Source of the DNA: Streptomyces sp. SW4
GTDB lineage: Bacteria > Actinomycetota > Actinomycetes > Streptomycetales > Streptomycetaceae
Direction of reading: 5' to 3'
Length of the DNA: 64,000 bases
NCBI GenBank assembly: GCA_003248315.1
Contig: QKWM01000001.1
Location: forward strand, 372,001 to 436,000
Position numbers and translations under genes: made by a program. This document shows, piece by piece, positions 1 through 10,482 of the stretch. Position 1 is the first letter of the stretch. Each line of letters begins with the position of its first letter. The notes under the pieces were generated by a model that ran no database searches, had not been told where the DNA came from, and saw only the letters and a list, made by a program, of their open reading frames with translations.

Positions 1-398
1 TGGGACGCAGCATCTGGTTCGCGACGGGCGCCGACGTCCAGCGGGTCGTGGCCACCATCGAGGCGTTCCCCGCGGCCCGCCGCGGCGACCTGTGGGCCGG
101 TGTCGGCCTGGCGTGCGGCTACACCGGCGGCGTCGGCCGGCCGACGGTCGAGCGGCTGCGCGACCGCGCCGGAGCCCACCGCGCACGGCTCGCGGAGGGC
201 GTGGTCGTCGCGGCCAGGGCCCGGCACCAGGTCGGCAACGAGGCCGAGCACAACGAGACCGCCTGCCGGGTGATCTGCGGAATCGACAGCCGCGAGGCGG
301 CGGACCTCGCCGCCGCCGCCCTGACGGGCCTGCCGGCCGACGGGGTCGAACCGGCCTACGCGCTCTGGCGCGAGCGCATCCGCCGCCCATTCGCCTGA
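1..398 (+). CDS. DUF1702 family protein, C-terminal part (cut by window start)
   Basis: Only the last 130 or so residues are present, read in the frame that starts at base 3. The visible segment GRSIWFATGADVQRVV and the following DLWAGVGLACGYTGG match, almost residue for residue, the second and third DUF1702 genes downstream (GRSLWFSTGADVERI; DLWSGIGLACAYAAG). It is therefore the first member of a three-gene paralogous set. The stop is at 396-398 and the antiporter follows after 44 bases. DUF1702 has no biochemical function that I know of; from memory members occur in natural-product clusters, including enediyne loci, but I cannot confirm that link here. Confidence 0.8.
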   Translation, partial: GRSIWFATGADVQRVVATIEAFPAARRGDLWAGVGLACGYTGGVGRPTVERLRDRAGAHRARLAEGVVVAARARHQVGNEAEHNETACRVICGIDSREAADLAAAALTGLPADGVEPAYALWRERIRRPFA

Positions 399-442
399 CC
401 ACCTCCCCGACCACCGGTCGACCCGCTCGACGAGGGGGAAAC

Positions 443-1751
443 GTGTCCCAATCCGAAATCGCCATCCACTTCTTCCTGCAACTGACCGCCATCCTCGCGG
501 CCTGCCGCCTGGTCGGCCTGCTCGTCCGCCGGATCGGACAGCCGCAGGTCGTGGGGGAGATGATCGCCGGCGTACTGCTGGGCCCCTCACTGCTGGGCCT
601 GCTGTGGCCCGAGTGGCAGGAGAAGCTGTTCCCGTCCGGGCCGTCGATGACCATGATCTATGTGGTCAGCCAGGTCGGACTGGCGCTGTACATGTTCCTG
701 GTGGGCCTGGAGTTCGACACCGGGCTGATCCGGCACCGGCTCCCCAGCGCCGTCTCCATCTCCCTGTCCGGGATCTTCGCACCGCTCGTCCTGGGCGCGC
801 TGACCGCCTGGCTGCTCGTCCAGCAGGACGGCACCTTCTTCACCGAGGGCGTCGAGACCTGGCAGGCCATGCTGTTCCTCGGCTCGGCCATCGCCATCAC
901 CGCCTTCCCGATGCTCGCCCGCATCATCTTCGAACGGCGGCTGACCGGGACGTCGCTGGGCACCCTGGCGCTGGCCGCCGGGCCACCGACGACGCCATCT
1001 CCTGGTGCCTGCTCGCCGTCGTCCTCGCCGTCTTCAAGAACGACATGCAGATCGCCCTGCTGGCCATCGGCGGCGGTATCGCCTACGCCGTCGTGGTCCT
1101 CACCGCGGGCCGGCGGGTACTGAGCCGGCTGGGGACAGGGCCGAGCGGGAGGGCGGCGTCAGCTCGCCGATGACGGCGCTGGTGCTGATGCTGCTGATGC
1201 TGGCCGCCTGGTTCACCGACCACGTCGGCATCTACGCGGTCTTCGGCGCCTTCATCCTCGGCGCCGCGATGCCGCGCGGAGTCTTCGCCGACCGCATCCG
1301 CCAGGCGTTCGAACCGCTCACCACCCATCTGCTGCTGCCGCTGTTCTTCGTCTTCTCGGGCCTGAACACCCAGATCGGCCTGGTCAACTCGGTGTACCTG
1401 TGGGGCATCGCGCTGCTCGTGCTCGTCGTCTCCGTCCTCGGCAAGGGCGTCGCCTGCTGGTTCGCCGCCCGGCTCAACAAGGAACCCCAGCGCGAGGCGC
1501 TGGCACTGGGCAGCCTGATGAACGCCCGCGGTCTGATGGAGCTGATCCTGCTCAACATCGGTCTCCAGGCCGGCCTGATCACCCCGACCCTGTTCACGAT
1601 CCTGGTGTTCATGGCCATCGCGACGACGCTCATGGCCACACCCCTGTTCGAGTTCGTCTACGGCCGGTTCCGCCCCCGGCCGGCCCCCACGGCCCCGGCC
1701 CCCGAAGGACCCGCCCCGGAACTCGCCGAGCTGCCGGGAGGCGGACGATGA
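443..1751 (+). CDS. Cation/proton antiporter (CPA2 family), two frameshifts
   Basis: A polytopic membrane protein of about 436 residues after correction, with a GTG start preceded by GAGGGGGAAAC. The N-terminal third (GQPQVVGEMIAGVLLGPSLL) and the later MNARGLMELILLNIGLQ segment are typical of the monovalent cation:proton antiporter-2 family. It exchanges Na+ or K+ for H+ across the membrane; in metabolite clusters such proteins are sometimes self-resistance or pH-balancing carriers. One G is missing at about 980 (GAxDD motif region) and another at about 1131, each in a G run. The stop overlaps the next start (ATGA), so it is coupled to the DUF1702 gene behind it. The hydrophilic tail is Pro/Ala-rich and no RCK/TrkA domain is present. 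Confidence 0.85.
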
Positions 1752-2743
1752 GCCTGCCCCTCGCAGCCCTGCTCAAGCCCCTCTTCCCGCTCTCCGCGGA
1801 CTCCTTCCCCGAGATGGCCGCCGAACGCTTCGGCGCCCAGGAGGACATGGAGACGACCTGGCTCACCTTCGAACCGGTCGCCCGCACCCTCGTCGACAGC
1901 TTCTACCTGACGCTGGACCACCCCCGCCACGACGAGCTGGTCCCCCGGCTCGACGCCGTGCCGCCCGGTCTGCGCGGCATCGCCTACGAGGGCGCCGGCA
2001 TGGGACTGACGCTGCTCGACAGCCTGCTCCCGTACCGCAGGCGGCTGCCCGCGTTCCTCCACGGGCCCGGCGCGCCCTACCGGTGCCTGATCCACATCGG
2101 CGCCGGACTCGTCCTGCCCCGCGTCCCCGTCGACCCCCGCCGGTTCCTCGCCCGCCAGGACCCCGTCCTGCGCTGGCTGGTGATGGACGGCTACGGCTTC
2201 CACGAGGGCTTCTTCACCTGGCGGGAGACCGTCGAACGGCACCGCACACCGCGCGGGATCCGCGGCTACGCGGCCCGCGCCTTCGACCAGGGGGTGGGCC
2301 GCAGCCTGTGGTTCTCCACCGGCGCCGACGTCGAGCGCATCATCGACACCCTCCGCGCCTTCCCCCTCGCCCGGCAGGGCGACCTGTGGAGCGGCATCGG
2401 CCTGGCCTGCGCCTACGCCGCGGGCGTGATGGACCGGGACGCCGTCGCCACCCTGCTCGAAGCCGCCGGCCGGCACCGCGCCGACCTCGCCACCGGCACC
2501 GCCGTCGCCTCCGTCTTCCGCGAGCAGTCGGGCCTGCCCGCCCCGCACACCGACCTCGCCTGCGACGTGGTGTGGGGCAGCCCGGGCAGCGACGTCGCCG
2601 CGATCGCCCACGAGGCCGGCCGCGGCGTCCTCGGCGCGGGCACCGGCCCCGCCTACGAACGGTGGCGGCTGCGGATCCGGGCCGCCTGGCCCGGCACCGG
2701 GGCGGTCCCCCTCGTCACGGCAGCGAAGGAGAACCGGGCATGA
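1748..2743 (+). CDS. DUF1702 family protein (second copy, intact)
   Basis: 331 residues, uninterrupted. Landmarks are RGIAYEGAGMGLTLLD (about residue 77), GPGAPYRCLIHIGAGL, MDGYGFHEGFF, FDQGVGRSLWF and DLWSGIGLACAYAAG. All of these recur in the neighbouring copies. No signal peptide or membrane segment is evident, so it is probably cytoplasmic. The start ATG overlaps the antiporter stop and its own stop overlaps the next DUF1702 start, so the set is translated as a coupled operon. Function unknown; repeated His/Gly-rich motifs suggest an enzyme or a scaffold, but that is inference. Confidence 0.88.
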   Translation: MSLPLAALLKPLFPLSADSFPEMAAERFGAQEDMETTWLTFEPVARTLVDSFYLTLDHPRHDELVPRLDAVPPGLRGIAYEGAGMGLTLLDSLLPYRRRLPAFLHGPGAPYRCLIHIGAGLVLPRVPVDPRRFLARQDPVLRWLVMDGYGFHEGFFTWRETVERHRTPRGIRGYAARAFDQGVGRSLWFSTGADVERIIDTLRAFPLARQGDLWSGIGLACAYAAGVMDRDAVATLLEAAGRHRADLATGTAVASVFREQSGLPAPHTDLACDVVWGSPGSDVAAIAHEAGRGVLGAGTGPAYERWRLRIRAAWPGTGAVPLVTAAKENRA

Positions 2744-3677
2744 CCACCGCCGGAGCCGTCCGCAGGCGGTTGTTCGGAATCCCGTCCGCCGAGGCCGTCT
2801 TCTCCCGGCCCGGCTTCGCCCCGAGGCCTGGCAGCGGTTCGCCCCGGTGGCCCGCTCCCTCATGGAGGGCTACCACGCCACCCTGGAGGACCCCCGGCTG
2901 CCGGTGCTCGCCGCCCGGCTCGACGCCGTGGAACCGGCGCTGCGCGGGTTCGCCTACGAGGGCGCCGGGATGGGCCTGGCGGCGCTGGACGCCGTCACGC
3001 CCGGCGGCCGGCGGCTCGACGCCTTCGTCGCCGGGCCCGGCGCGCCGCACATCTACCCCGTGTACGTCGGCGTCGGCCTGGCCTACGCACGGCTGCGGCG
3101 CACGCCGGAGAGCATGCTCGCCCGGCTGGACCCGCTGCTGGGCTGGATCACCGCCGACGGCTACGGGTTCCACGAGGCCTTCTTCAAACGCCGGCGCCAC
3201 GTCGAGCGGCACGCCCTGCCGGCCCGGCTGACCGACACCGGCCGCCGGTTCTTCGACCAGGGCGTGGGCCGGGCCCTGTGGTTCTCCGGCGGCGCCGTCG
3301 CCGACCGCGTCGCACATCTGGTCACCGGCTTCCCGCCCGGTCGGCACGCGGACCTGTGGAGCGGCGTCGGCCTGGCCTCGGCCTACGGCGGCGGCACCGA
3401 CGAGGCCGGACTGCGCACGGTGCGGGACCTGGCCGGCGCCCACCGGCCCCGGCTGGCCCGCGGCGCGGCCGTCGCCGCCTGGGGACGCCGGGCCGCGGGC
3501 AACCCGACCCCCCACACCGACCTCGCCTGCCGCGTCTTCTGCGGCCAGGACGCCGACGAGGCCGCCGCGGTCGTCGAGGAGGCGGCCCGCGACCTGCCCC
3601 TGATCAGCGTCGAACCGGCCTGCGAGCTGTGGCGCAGGCGCATCGAGGAACGGCTCACCGCCCGCGCGGCCACCTGA
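2740..3677 (+). CDS. DUF1702 family protein (third copy, one frameshift)
   Basis: About 312 residues after restoring one C in the run at 2819-2822, which joins the N-terminus (IPSAEAVFSRPGFAPE) to WQRFAPVARSLMEGYHA. It carries the same landmarks as the second copy: RGFAYEGAGMGLAALD, GPGAPHIYPVYVGVGLAYAR, ADGYGFHEAFFKRR, FFDQGVGRALWFSG and DLWSGVGLASAYGGG. The ATG overlaps the previous stop by 4 bp. The C-terminus (ACELWRRRIEERL) parallels the end of copies one and two (YALWRERIRRP, YERWRLRIRAA), so all three are full-length paralogues, not fragments. Confidence 0.85.
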
Positions 3678-3745
3678 CCCGCCGGGCCGCGCCACCCCGA
3701 GGAACGGAGCGACCCGAACACCCCGCCGAGGAAAGGGAACAGGCC

Positions 3746-5004
3746 GTGTACGACGCCATCGTCATCGGTGCCCGTGTGTCCGGCGCACCCACCGCCATGC
3801 TGCTCGCCAGAAAGGGACACCGGGTACTCCTGCTGGACCGCGCCACGTTCCCCAGCGACACGGTCTCCACCCACATGATCACGGTGGAGGGCAGCGCCCG
3901 GCTCAGGCGCTGGGGCCTGCTGGGCCAGATCGAGGCCTCCGGATGCCCCGCCGTCACCAACATCGTGCTCGACCTCTGCTTCGACCGGTACGGGCACTTC
4001 ACCCTGGAGGGCTTCCCGTACCCGGACGACGACGGCTTCGCCGCGATCTACGCCCCCAAACGCACCATCCTCGACAAGATCCTGGTGGACGCGGCCGCCG
4101 CGGCCGGCGCCGTCGTCCGCGAGGGCTTCTCGGTCCAGGAGGTGCTCACCGAGAACGGCCGGGTGGTCGGCGTGCGCGGGCGGGGCGCCAGCGGCATCAC
4201 CGTCACCGAGCGGGCCCGCATGGTCGTCGGCGCGGACGGCCTGCGCTCCATCGTCGCCCGGACCGTCGAGGCGCCCGAGTACCACGTCGTGCCGCCCAAG
4301 GCGTTCGGCTACTACACCTACTGGGACGGCGTCCCCTCAAGGGCCTGGAGTTCTACACCCGCCCCGGCAGCACCGTCATCGCCTTCCCCACCCACCACGG
4401 CCAGGCCGCCGTCTTCGTCGAACGGCCCGAGCAGGACTTCGCCGGCTTCAAGGCCGACGTCCGGGCCGGGTACCGCAAGACGGTCGACGACATCGCACCC
4501 GACCTGGGGGCGCGCCTGGAAGCCGGACGCCTCGCCCACCGCTTCATGGGCGCCGGCAACCGCCCGAACTTCTTCCGCAGGCCCTTCGGTCCCGGCTGGG
4601 CGCTGGTCGGCGACGCCGGTGTCCACAAGGACCCCATCACCGCCCAGGGCATCACCGACGCCTTCCGGGACGCCGAACTCCTCGCGCGCGCCCTCGACGC
4701 CGGGTTCTCCGGGCGGATGCCGCTCGACACGGCGCTGCGCGGCTACGAGTACCGGCGCAACGAGGCGCTCAAGCCGCTGTACGACTTCATCGTGGACCAC
4801 GCCGCGATGGAACCGTTCGACCCCGCGTTCCAGGACGTGCTCGCCGCGATGCGGGGCAACCAGGACGCCGTCAACCGGTTCTTCGGGGTGATCCAGAACA
4901 CCGTGCCCTGGGACGAGTTCTTCTCCCCGAAGAACCTGTCCGCCCTCATGGGCCTCACCGATCCCGACCTGCCCGCCGAGCCCGAACTCGCCGACGCGCA
5001 CTGA
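3746..5004 (+). CDS. FAD-dependent monooxygenase / geranylgeranyl-reductase-like oxidoreductase, one frameshift
   Basis: About 419 residues. The N-terminus YDAIVIGARVSGAPTAMLLA is a Rossmann FAD fingerprint in the GARxSG form common to this subgroup, and GPGWALVGDAGVHKDPITAQG is the second FAD (GD) motif with the downstream helix. It is a p-hydroxybenzoate hydroxylase-fold flavoprotein acting on an unknown substrate, probably the product of this operon. A missing C at 4333-4336 splits the frame between YTYWDGVP and LKGLEFYTR. The GTG start follows a purine-rich GAGGAAAGGGAAC stretch. The ferredoxin gene begins 13 bases after the stop and may supply electrons if this is a reductase. Confidence 0.85.
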
Positions 5005-5017
5005 GCGAGGAGACCCC

Positions 5018-5287
5018 ATGACCTACGTCATCACCGACGCCTGCGCCGGCCGGAAGGACACCGCCTGCTGGGAGGTGTGCCCCGCCGACGCCATCCACCC
5101 CGGCCCGGACGAGGAGGCGTTCGCCGCCCACGTCCAGCTCTACATCGACCCCACCGAGTGCATCGACTGCAGCGCCTGCGAGCCGGTCTGCCCGGTGGAG
5201 GCGATCTACCCGGAGGAGGACGTGCCGCAGGAGTCCCGGGACTCGGTCGCCGTGAACCGGGACTTCTTCGCGGCCCGCACGGCCTGA
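5018..5287 (+). CDS. Ferredoxin, two-cluster bacterial type
   Basis: 89 residues, intact, with GAGGAGACCCC before the ATG. The first Cys set (CAGRKDTACWEVCP) and the second (CIDCSACEPVCP) are those of actinobacterial 3Fe-4S/4Fe-4S or 2x[4Fe-4S] ferredoxins of the FdxA type, followed by the usual acidic region and a C-terminal VNRDFF segment. It is a soluble low-potential electron carrier. It ends the DUF1702/antiporter/FAD operon and probably serves the flavoprotein just upstream. A strong hairpin follows at 5345-5379. Confidence 0.92.
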   Translation: MTYVITDACAGRKDTACWEVCPADAIHPGPDEEAFAAHVQLYIDPTECIDCSACEPVCPVEAIYPEEDVPQESRDSVAVNRDFFAARTA

Positions 5288-5297
5288 GCGCCCGGCG

Positions 5298-5353
5298 GGG
5301 CCGCGAGCGGCCGGTCCCGGCGTCCGGGCCGCGAGCGGCCGGATCCGGCGTCC
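5298..5353. repeat. Two tandem 28-bp repeats
   Basis: The units at 5298-5325 and 5326-5353 differ at only two positions. Each contains the short palindrome GGCCGCGAGCGGCC. They lie directly behind the ferredoxin stop and run into the terminator stem. Their role is not known; they may add secondary structure to the transcript end or be a recent duplication. Confidence 0.7.
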
Positions 5354-5379
5354 GCCGACCCCCGTCCGGCGGACGCCGG
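5345..5379 (+). terminator. Hairpin terminator of the DUF1702-ferredoxin operon
   Basis: A perfect 13-bp stem (CCGGCGTCCGCCG paired with CGGCGGACGCCGG) with a 9-nt loop lies 58 bases after the ferredoxin stop. There is no U-tract, as is usual for Streptomyces. It separates the operon from the LuxR-type gene that follows. Confidence 0.65.
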
Positions 5380-5579
5380 TGGTGCCGGGGCGCCGCCCTC
5401 CCCCGAAGGCGACGCTCCGGCGACCGTCCCCCGGCGCCGGACCGTGGTCCGCCGGCCCCACCGGGCCGTCCGCGGCGCGCGCGGGCAGCGTCGGGCGCGG
5501 GCCGTCAGGGGACCAGGGTGCCCGTCCGCACCGCCGCGGCACCTGAGTCGAGGTCTGCTCAACCGGGCGTGTATCAGAC

Positions 5580-7568
5580 GTGAGCAGGCGGGCTCTTGTT
5601 GGCGTGACGACTTTCGCGACGCGCGCACCCGGCCGGGACGACCGGGAGACGACCACCGCACAGCCGTCCTGGCCGTTCACCGGACGCGAGGAGGAACTGC
5701 GGGCGGTCCGCGGGGCCCTGGCCGCCGGACGGCCCGGCCTCGTCGTGACCGGACCGGCGGGCCGCGGCAAGACCCGGCTCGTCACCGAGGCCCTCCGCCG
5801 CACGGACCACGCCCTGGCGACCGGGACTCCTGGAGCCCGGCACCTGCCCTTCGGCGCCTTCGCCCACCTGCTGCCCGAGCCGGTCACCCTGCACGGTGCC
5901 GTCCGGCTGCTGTCCGGCGTACGGCTGCTGGTGGTCGACGACGCGCACCTGCTCGACGACGCCTCCGCCGCCCTGCTCCACCAGCTCGCCGTGCACGGCC
6001 GCACCCGGCTGCTGGTCGTCGTCGGCGACGGCGAGCCCGCGCCCGCCGCCGTCACCCGGCTGTGGGGCGCCGAACTGCTGCCGCGCCTCGCCCTGGAACC
6101 GCTGTCCCGCGCCGAGACCGCCGAGCTGCTCACCTGTCCGGGCGGCGGCCGGCCGGATCCGCTCACCGCCGACCGGCTGCACCGCCTGTGCCGGGGCGAC
6201 CTGCGGCTGCTGCGCGACCTCGTGGCCGCGGTCGGCCCGGCCCCGGACACCGAGGCGCCGTGGACGTGGCGCGGGCCGGTGCCCGTCACCGCGGCCGTAC
6301 GGCACCGCACCGCGCACCTCCTGGACCGCGCCCGCCCCGAGGAACGCGCGACGCTGGAACTCCTCGCCTTCGCCGAGCCGTGGCCGCTGTCCGCGGACGA
6401 CGCCGACGCCCGCACGCTGAAGGACCTGGAGGCGCTGGAGGCGGAGGGCCTGGTGCGCATCGACGACCACGGTGCCGCCCGCCTCGCCCACCCCCTGCAC
6501 GGGCCCGTGCTGCGCGCCCTGGCCGGCCGGCTGCGCGCCCGGCGCCTGGGCCGTACCGCCCCCGGCCGGTGCGACGCCGCGCTCGCGGCCGAGCGGACCG
6601 CCCTCCTCGCCCGGCTGGAGCGGGACGACGTACGGCCCGCCGAGACACCGGTGGGGGAGTGGCTGGTGGCGGAGGGACTGCCGGTGCCGGCCGGGTACGC
6701 GGCCGTGCGCGCCCGGCGCGCCCGGCTCCGTGGCGAGCTGCGTCTGGCCGCGGCCTGGGCCCGCGAGGGCCTGCGCACCGCACCCGGCGACCGCGCCTGC
6801 CGCTGCGAACTGGCCCTGGCGTCCGCCCAGTCGGTCCCGCCGCCGACCGCCTGCGACGCGGACACCGGATGGCCGCCGGAGGCCCGGGAGCGCGGCGCGA
6901 CGTCTTCGCCCGGGCGGGGCCGGCGAGGGCACCGGTGCCGGGGCGAGCCCGGGAGCCGGAGCCGGCGGATGTCCTGCCGTGGAGGGTGACGACGACACGG
7001 GCCTGACCGGGACCGTGCTGGTCTGGGCCGCCGCCGCGCGCGGCGATCTCGACGCGGCCCTGGCCGCCGTCACCGACGAGGACGCCTACGAGGCCGTCCG
7101 GCTCGGCGTCCCCGGCCGTGCCGCCGACCGGCTGACCGGCGTCTTCGCCGCCCACGCCGCCGCCCTCGCCGACGGCGACGGGCCCGGCCTCGACCGGGCG
7201 GCCGGGAACTGCTGCGACGCGGGTTCGTGCTGTTCGCGGCGGAGGCCCACGCCCAGGCCGCCCGCTTCCACCGCGATCCGCGTGCCGCCCGCACCTCCCG
7301 CACCCGCGCCGCGTCCCTGGCCCGGCGCTGCCAGGGAGCCCGCACCCCGGCACTGTCCGGCCTGGTGCTCGGCGAACTGACCGCCCGCCAACGCCAGATC
7401 GTCACCCTCGCCGCCGACGGCCTGAGCAACCGGCAGATCGCCGAGCGGCTGACCCTGTCGGTCCGGACCGTCGGCAACCATCTGCACAGCGCGTACGCCC
7501 GCCTCGGCTCGGGCGACCGCGCGGCCCTCGGCCGCCTCGTGAACCCGCCCGGCCCCCTGCCCGCCTGA
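5580..7568 (+). CDS. LuxR-family transcriptional regulator with AAA/LAL-type ATPase domain, three frameshifts
   Basis: About 663 residues when three missing bases (near 6897, 6975 and 7208) are restored. The N-terminus has a Walker A motif (GPAGRGKTRLV) after FTGREEELRAVRGALAAGR, and a Walker B-like LLVVDDAHLLDD at about residue 115. The C-terminus is a LuxR helix-turn-helix (LTARQRQIVTLAADGLSNRQ, then IAERLTLSVRTVGNHL). Large ATP-binding LuxR proteins often activate antibiotic gene clusters, and this one sits 292 bases behind the DUF1702 operon, so it may control it. The GTG start at 5580 has no clear ribosome site; GTG 5604 is an alternative. Confidence 0.82.
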
Positions 7569-7593
7569 TCAGCCGCCCGCCCCGAACGCGGCC

Positions 7594-10361
7594 TCAGGCC
7601 GCCCCGAACGCCGTGAACGCCCACCCCGTGCCCTGGTGCACCGCGTCGTCCGGCAGTGCCGCCCGCGCGTCACGGAGCGCCTCGGCCAGCGACAGGCCCG
7701 CGTCCAGCCCCTTGTGCAGGGCGAGCATCAGCGGCACCACCGCCGCGTCGTTGACCGGCGCGCTGCACGCCACGACACCGGCCGTGCCCAGCGGCAGCAG
7801 CGCGGTGACCAGGCCGAGCAGCTCGTCGGCGCCCACCGTCGCGAACCGGGCGGTGTCGCAGCAGGACAGGATGATCCGGTACGGGCTGCGGTGCAGCCGC
7901 TCGAAGTCGTGGACGATGAGCGGCCCGTCGGCCATCCGCAGGGACGAGAACAGCGGACTGTCGGCCCGGAAGGTCCCGTGCGCGGCGATGTGCGCCGACG
8001 CGGCCCCGTCCAGCTCCCGCAACACCCTCGGCACCCGCGCCTCGTCGCCTTCCAGAACGACCGGCCCCGTCCCTCCGCCGGCCTCCGAGGCTCCCTCCCC
8101 GCGGCCCGCACGGCCTGAAAGGCCTCCACGGCCTCCGTCCGTCTCCGTACGCGGCTGCTGCGCGGCGCCCGCCTCACCGGCCGGGCTCCGGCCGGCCCCC
8201 GCAGCAACCCGCGCGGTGGCCGGCAGGCTGCCGTACCGCCGGGCGAGTTCCGGGACCTCCGCGCCGCCGCTGGCGAGGCCCGGGCCCCGGACCAGGACGT
8301 GCCGGCCGTCGGGCGGCGGCTCGGTCGCACGGGCCCGCAGCCAGCTGCTCGCCGACGGCGACACGCTCAGCACCCGCTCGCGCAGCGCCGGCAGCAGCGC
8401 CCACGGCACGCGGTGCAGCCGCCCCGGCGGGACGACGACGACCGGTCCCTGGCCGAGGTGCGCCGCCGCCGGTCCGAGCAGCAGTTCCTGCAGGCGGCGC
8501 CCCGCGGCCTCCACCAGCGGCAGCCGTGCCTGCGCCCCCGGATGGGCGAGCCGCCTGAGCCCGGCCTGCACATGCTCGGCCTCCCGCTCCGCCTCCGCCA
8601 GCAGCCCCGCCTCGAACCGCCGCACCCGCCCCCGCCCGCACAGCAGCACGTGCACGCGCCCGTCCAGAACGACCAGCTCCACCAGCCGTACGCCGTCCCC
8701 CAGCGCCGTCAGCAGCCGGCCGACGTCGAACCGGCCCGCGCCGCCCGGGGCCGCGCCGCGCATGTGCAGGGTCCGGGAGCGGATCTCCCGCTCCAGGCGC
8801 CGCTGTTCGCGCTCCAGCGCCGCCACGGGCCGCCCGTCCCGGCGGGCCTGCTCCGCGCGGGCGGCGATCTCCCGGAACGCGGTCATGTCGCTGAGCAGCG
8901 CCGGATCGGCCGGCGGCCGGGTCGGCGGCGCGGAGAGCACCGTCGCCCGCCAGCGCTCGCTCCACACCAGAAGCCGCCGGGGCCCGCCCGAGGCGAGGCT
9001 CGCCCGCTGGGCGAGGGCGGCCAGCTCCGCGCCCTGCTCCGTGGCCCGGGCCCGCAGCTCCGAGGCGCCCAGCGTCATCCGGTGGTCGTCCAGCACGTCC
9101 AGTCCGCGCCGGCACGCCTCCAGCACCCCCCGCGTCGACCCGGCCGCGCGCGCCCGCAGCGCCTGCGCGGCCCAGCCCGTCATCCGGGCCAGCGGCGGCC
9201 CGCTGTGCCGGCTGCGCGCGGCCCGCGCCAGATGCCGCTCGGCGTCCTCCGGCCGGCCCAGGCCGAGCGCGATCCGGCCCGCCAGCAGCGACGCCTCGGC
9301 CGCGGCCGGAGCACCGAACGCGGCGAGCCGCTCGGCCACCGCCGCGGCGTCCGCGACCAGCCGCCCCGAGCCGCGGCCGGCCGCCGCCCGCGCCTCGATC
9401 AGCACCAGCCGGGCGTGCGTCTCGTACCAGGTGCGCCGCTGCGCCGCGAACAGCCGTACGGCGGCGGCCGCGCGGTCGACCGCGGTCCGCGCGTCCCGGC
9501 CGGCCGGGCCGCCCGCGCCGCCATCAGCAGCAGCTCCGCCCGGCGGGTGGACTGCCCGCCGATGCCGTCCAGCGCGGCGAGCGCCGCGTCGGCCTCCGCC
9601 AGCGCCTCCGGGGCGAGCCCCGCCGCCATCAGCACCTCGCAGCGCCGGATGCTCAGCACGAACGTCGGTGTGCCGAGCCTCGCGTAGCGCTCCTCCGCCT
9701 CGTCGAGCAGCCGCAGCGCCGCCGGCACGTCCCCGGAGCGGAACGCGGCCAGCCCCCGGCTCTCCACCGCGTCCGCCTTGTCGTGCTCCTGGCCCGTGGT
9801 GTCCCACAGCGCCTCCGCGGCCGTGAAGTCGGCGTCCGCCCGCTCCACCGCGCCCAGCGCCAGATGCACCGTCGCCCGCAGCGTCAGCGCCCGCGCCGTC
9901 CAGATGACGTCGTCCACCTGGCGCAGCACCGCGATGGCCCGCCGTACGTCCTCCAGCGCCTCGGCGTGCCGCCCCAGCACCCACCACACGTAGGCCCGCC
10001 GGTACAGCACCCGCGCCCGGGTGTGCCCGGTGCCGCGCGCCACGCCCCGCTCCAGCGCGGCCAGGCCCTGCCGGGTGCGGCCGGTGTGCACCAGCGCGAC
10101 CCCGAGCGTGGCCAGCACGTCCGCCTCCCGGTCGGCGGAGTCGGCGCGGGCGGCGAGATCGCGGGCGCGCCGCAGATGGGACAGGGCCAGCCGGGTGTCG
10201 CCGAAGTCCCGCTGCCAGATGCCGATCACCTGGTGGGCCACGGAGGCGTGCAGCGGCCCGGGCTTCGCGGCGAGCACCTTCTCGGCCCGCGCCAGGGCCT
10301 CGTTCGGCGCGGCGAACACCATCGGCAGCAGGTCCGGCACCGAATCGCTTCCCGCGGTCAC
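7594..10361 (-). CDS. TPR-repeat CHAT domain protein (caspase-like), one frameshift
   Basis: About 922 residues, with one base missing near 9505. The N-terminal 500 residues are helical repeats of TPR type (ADVLATLGVALVHTGRTRQG, ALEDVRRAIAVLRQ, AALRLLDEAEERYARLG). The C-terminus is a CHAT peptidase: the catalytic His lies in SAHIAAHGTF and the Cys in IILSCCDTA, in the usual order, with LPLGTAGVVACSAPVNDAAV behind. CHAT proteins are relatives of caspases and separase and are often effectors of prokaryotic conflict or death systems. It is divergent from a subtilisin-like protease with a sigma factor and a small protein. I chose GTG 10361; upstream reading to 10415 is possible. A low-complexity Gly/Glu-rich insert at 8060-8180 precedes the catalytic His. 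Confidence 0.85.
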
Positions 10362-10411
10362 GCAACGGATGGTAGTGCTCCGCAACCATGTCCCACAGAG
10401 CGGTGTCTGTA

Positions 10412-10439
10412 TCAATCAGCCACCCCGGGCTCTGATTGA
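10412..10439. promoter_or_regulatory. Inverted repeat between divergent CHAT and S8 protease genes
   Basis: TCAATCAG at 10412-10419 and CTGATTGA at 10432-10439 form a perfect 8-bp inverted repeat with a 12-bp spacer. This is unusually AT-rich for the surroundings and lies centrally in the 121-bp divergent intergenic region. It is a good candidate operator or promoter element shared by both transcripts. Which protein binds is unknown. Confidence 0.55.
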
Positions 10440-10482
10440 CGACCGCGCCGCGACAGCCGTCGCCCAGTGGGAGGAACCGCCC

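Noticed and set aside
443..1751. Antiporter as a pseudogene or programmed frameshift gene
   Set aside because: The same type of single-base loss occurs in about half of all genes including essential ones, and each is restored by one base in a G or C run. Sequencing error is the simpler reason.
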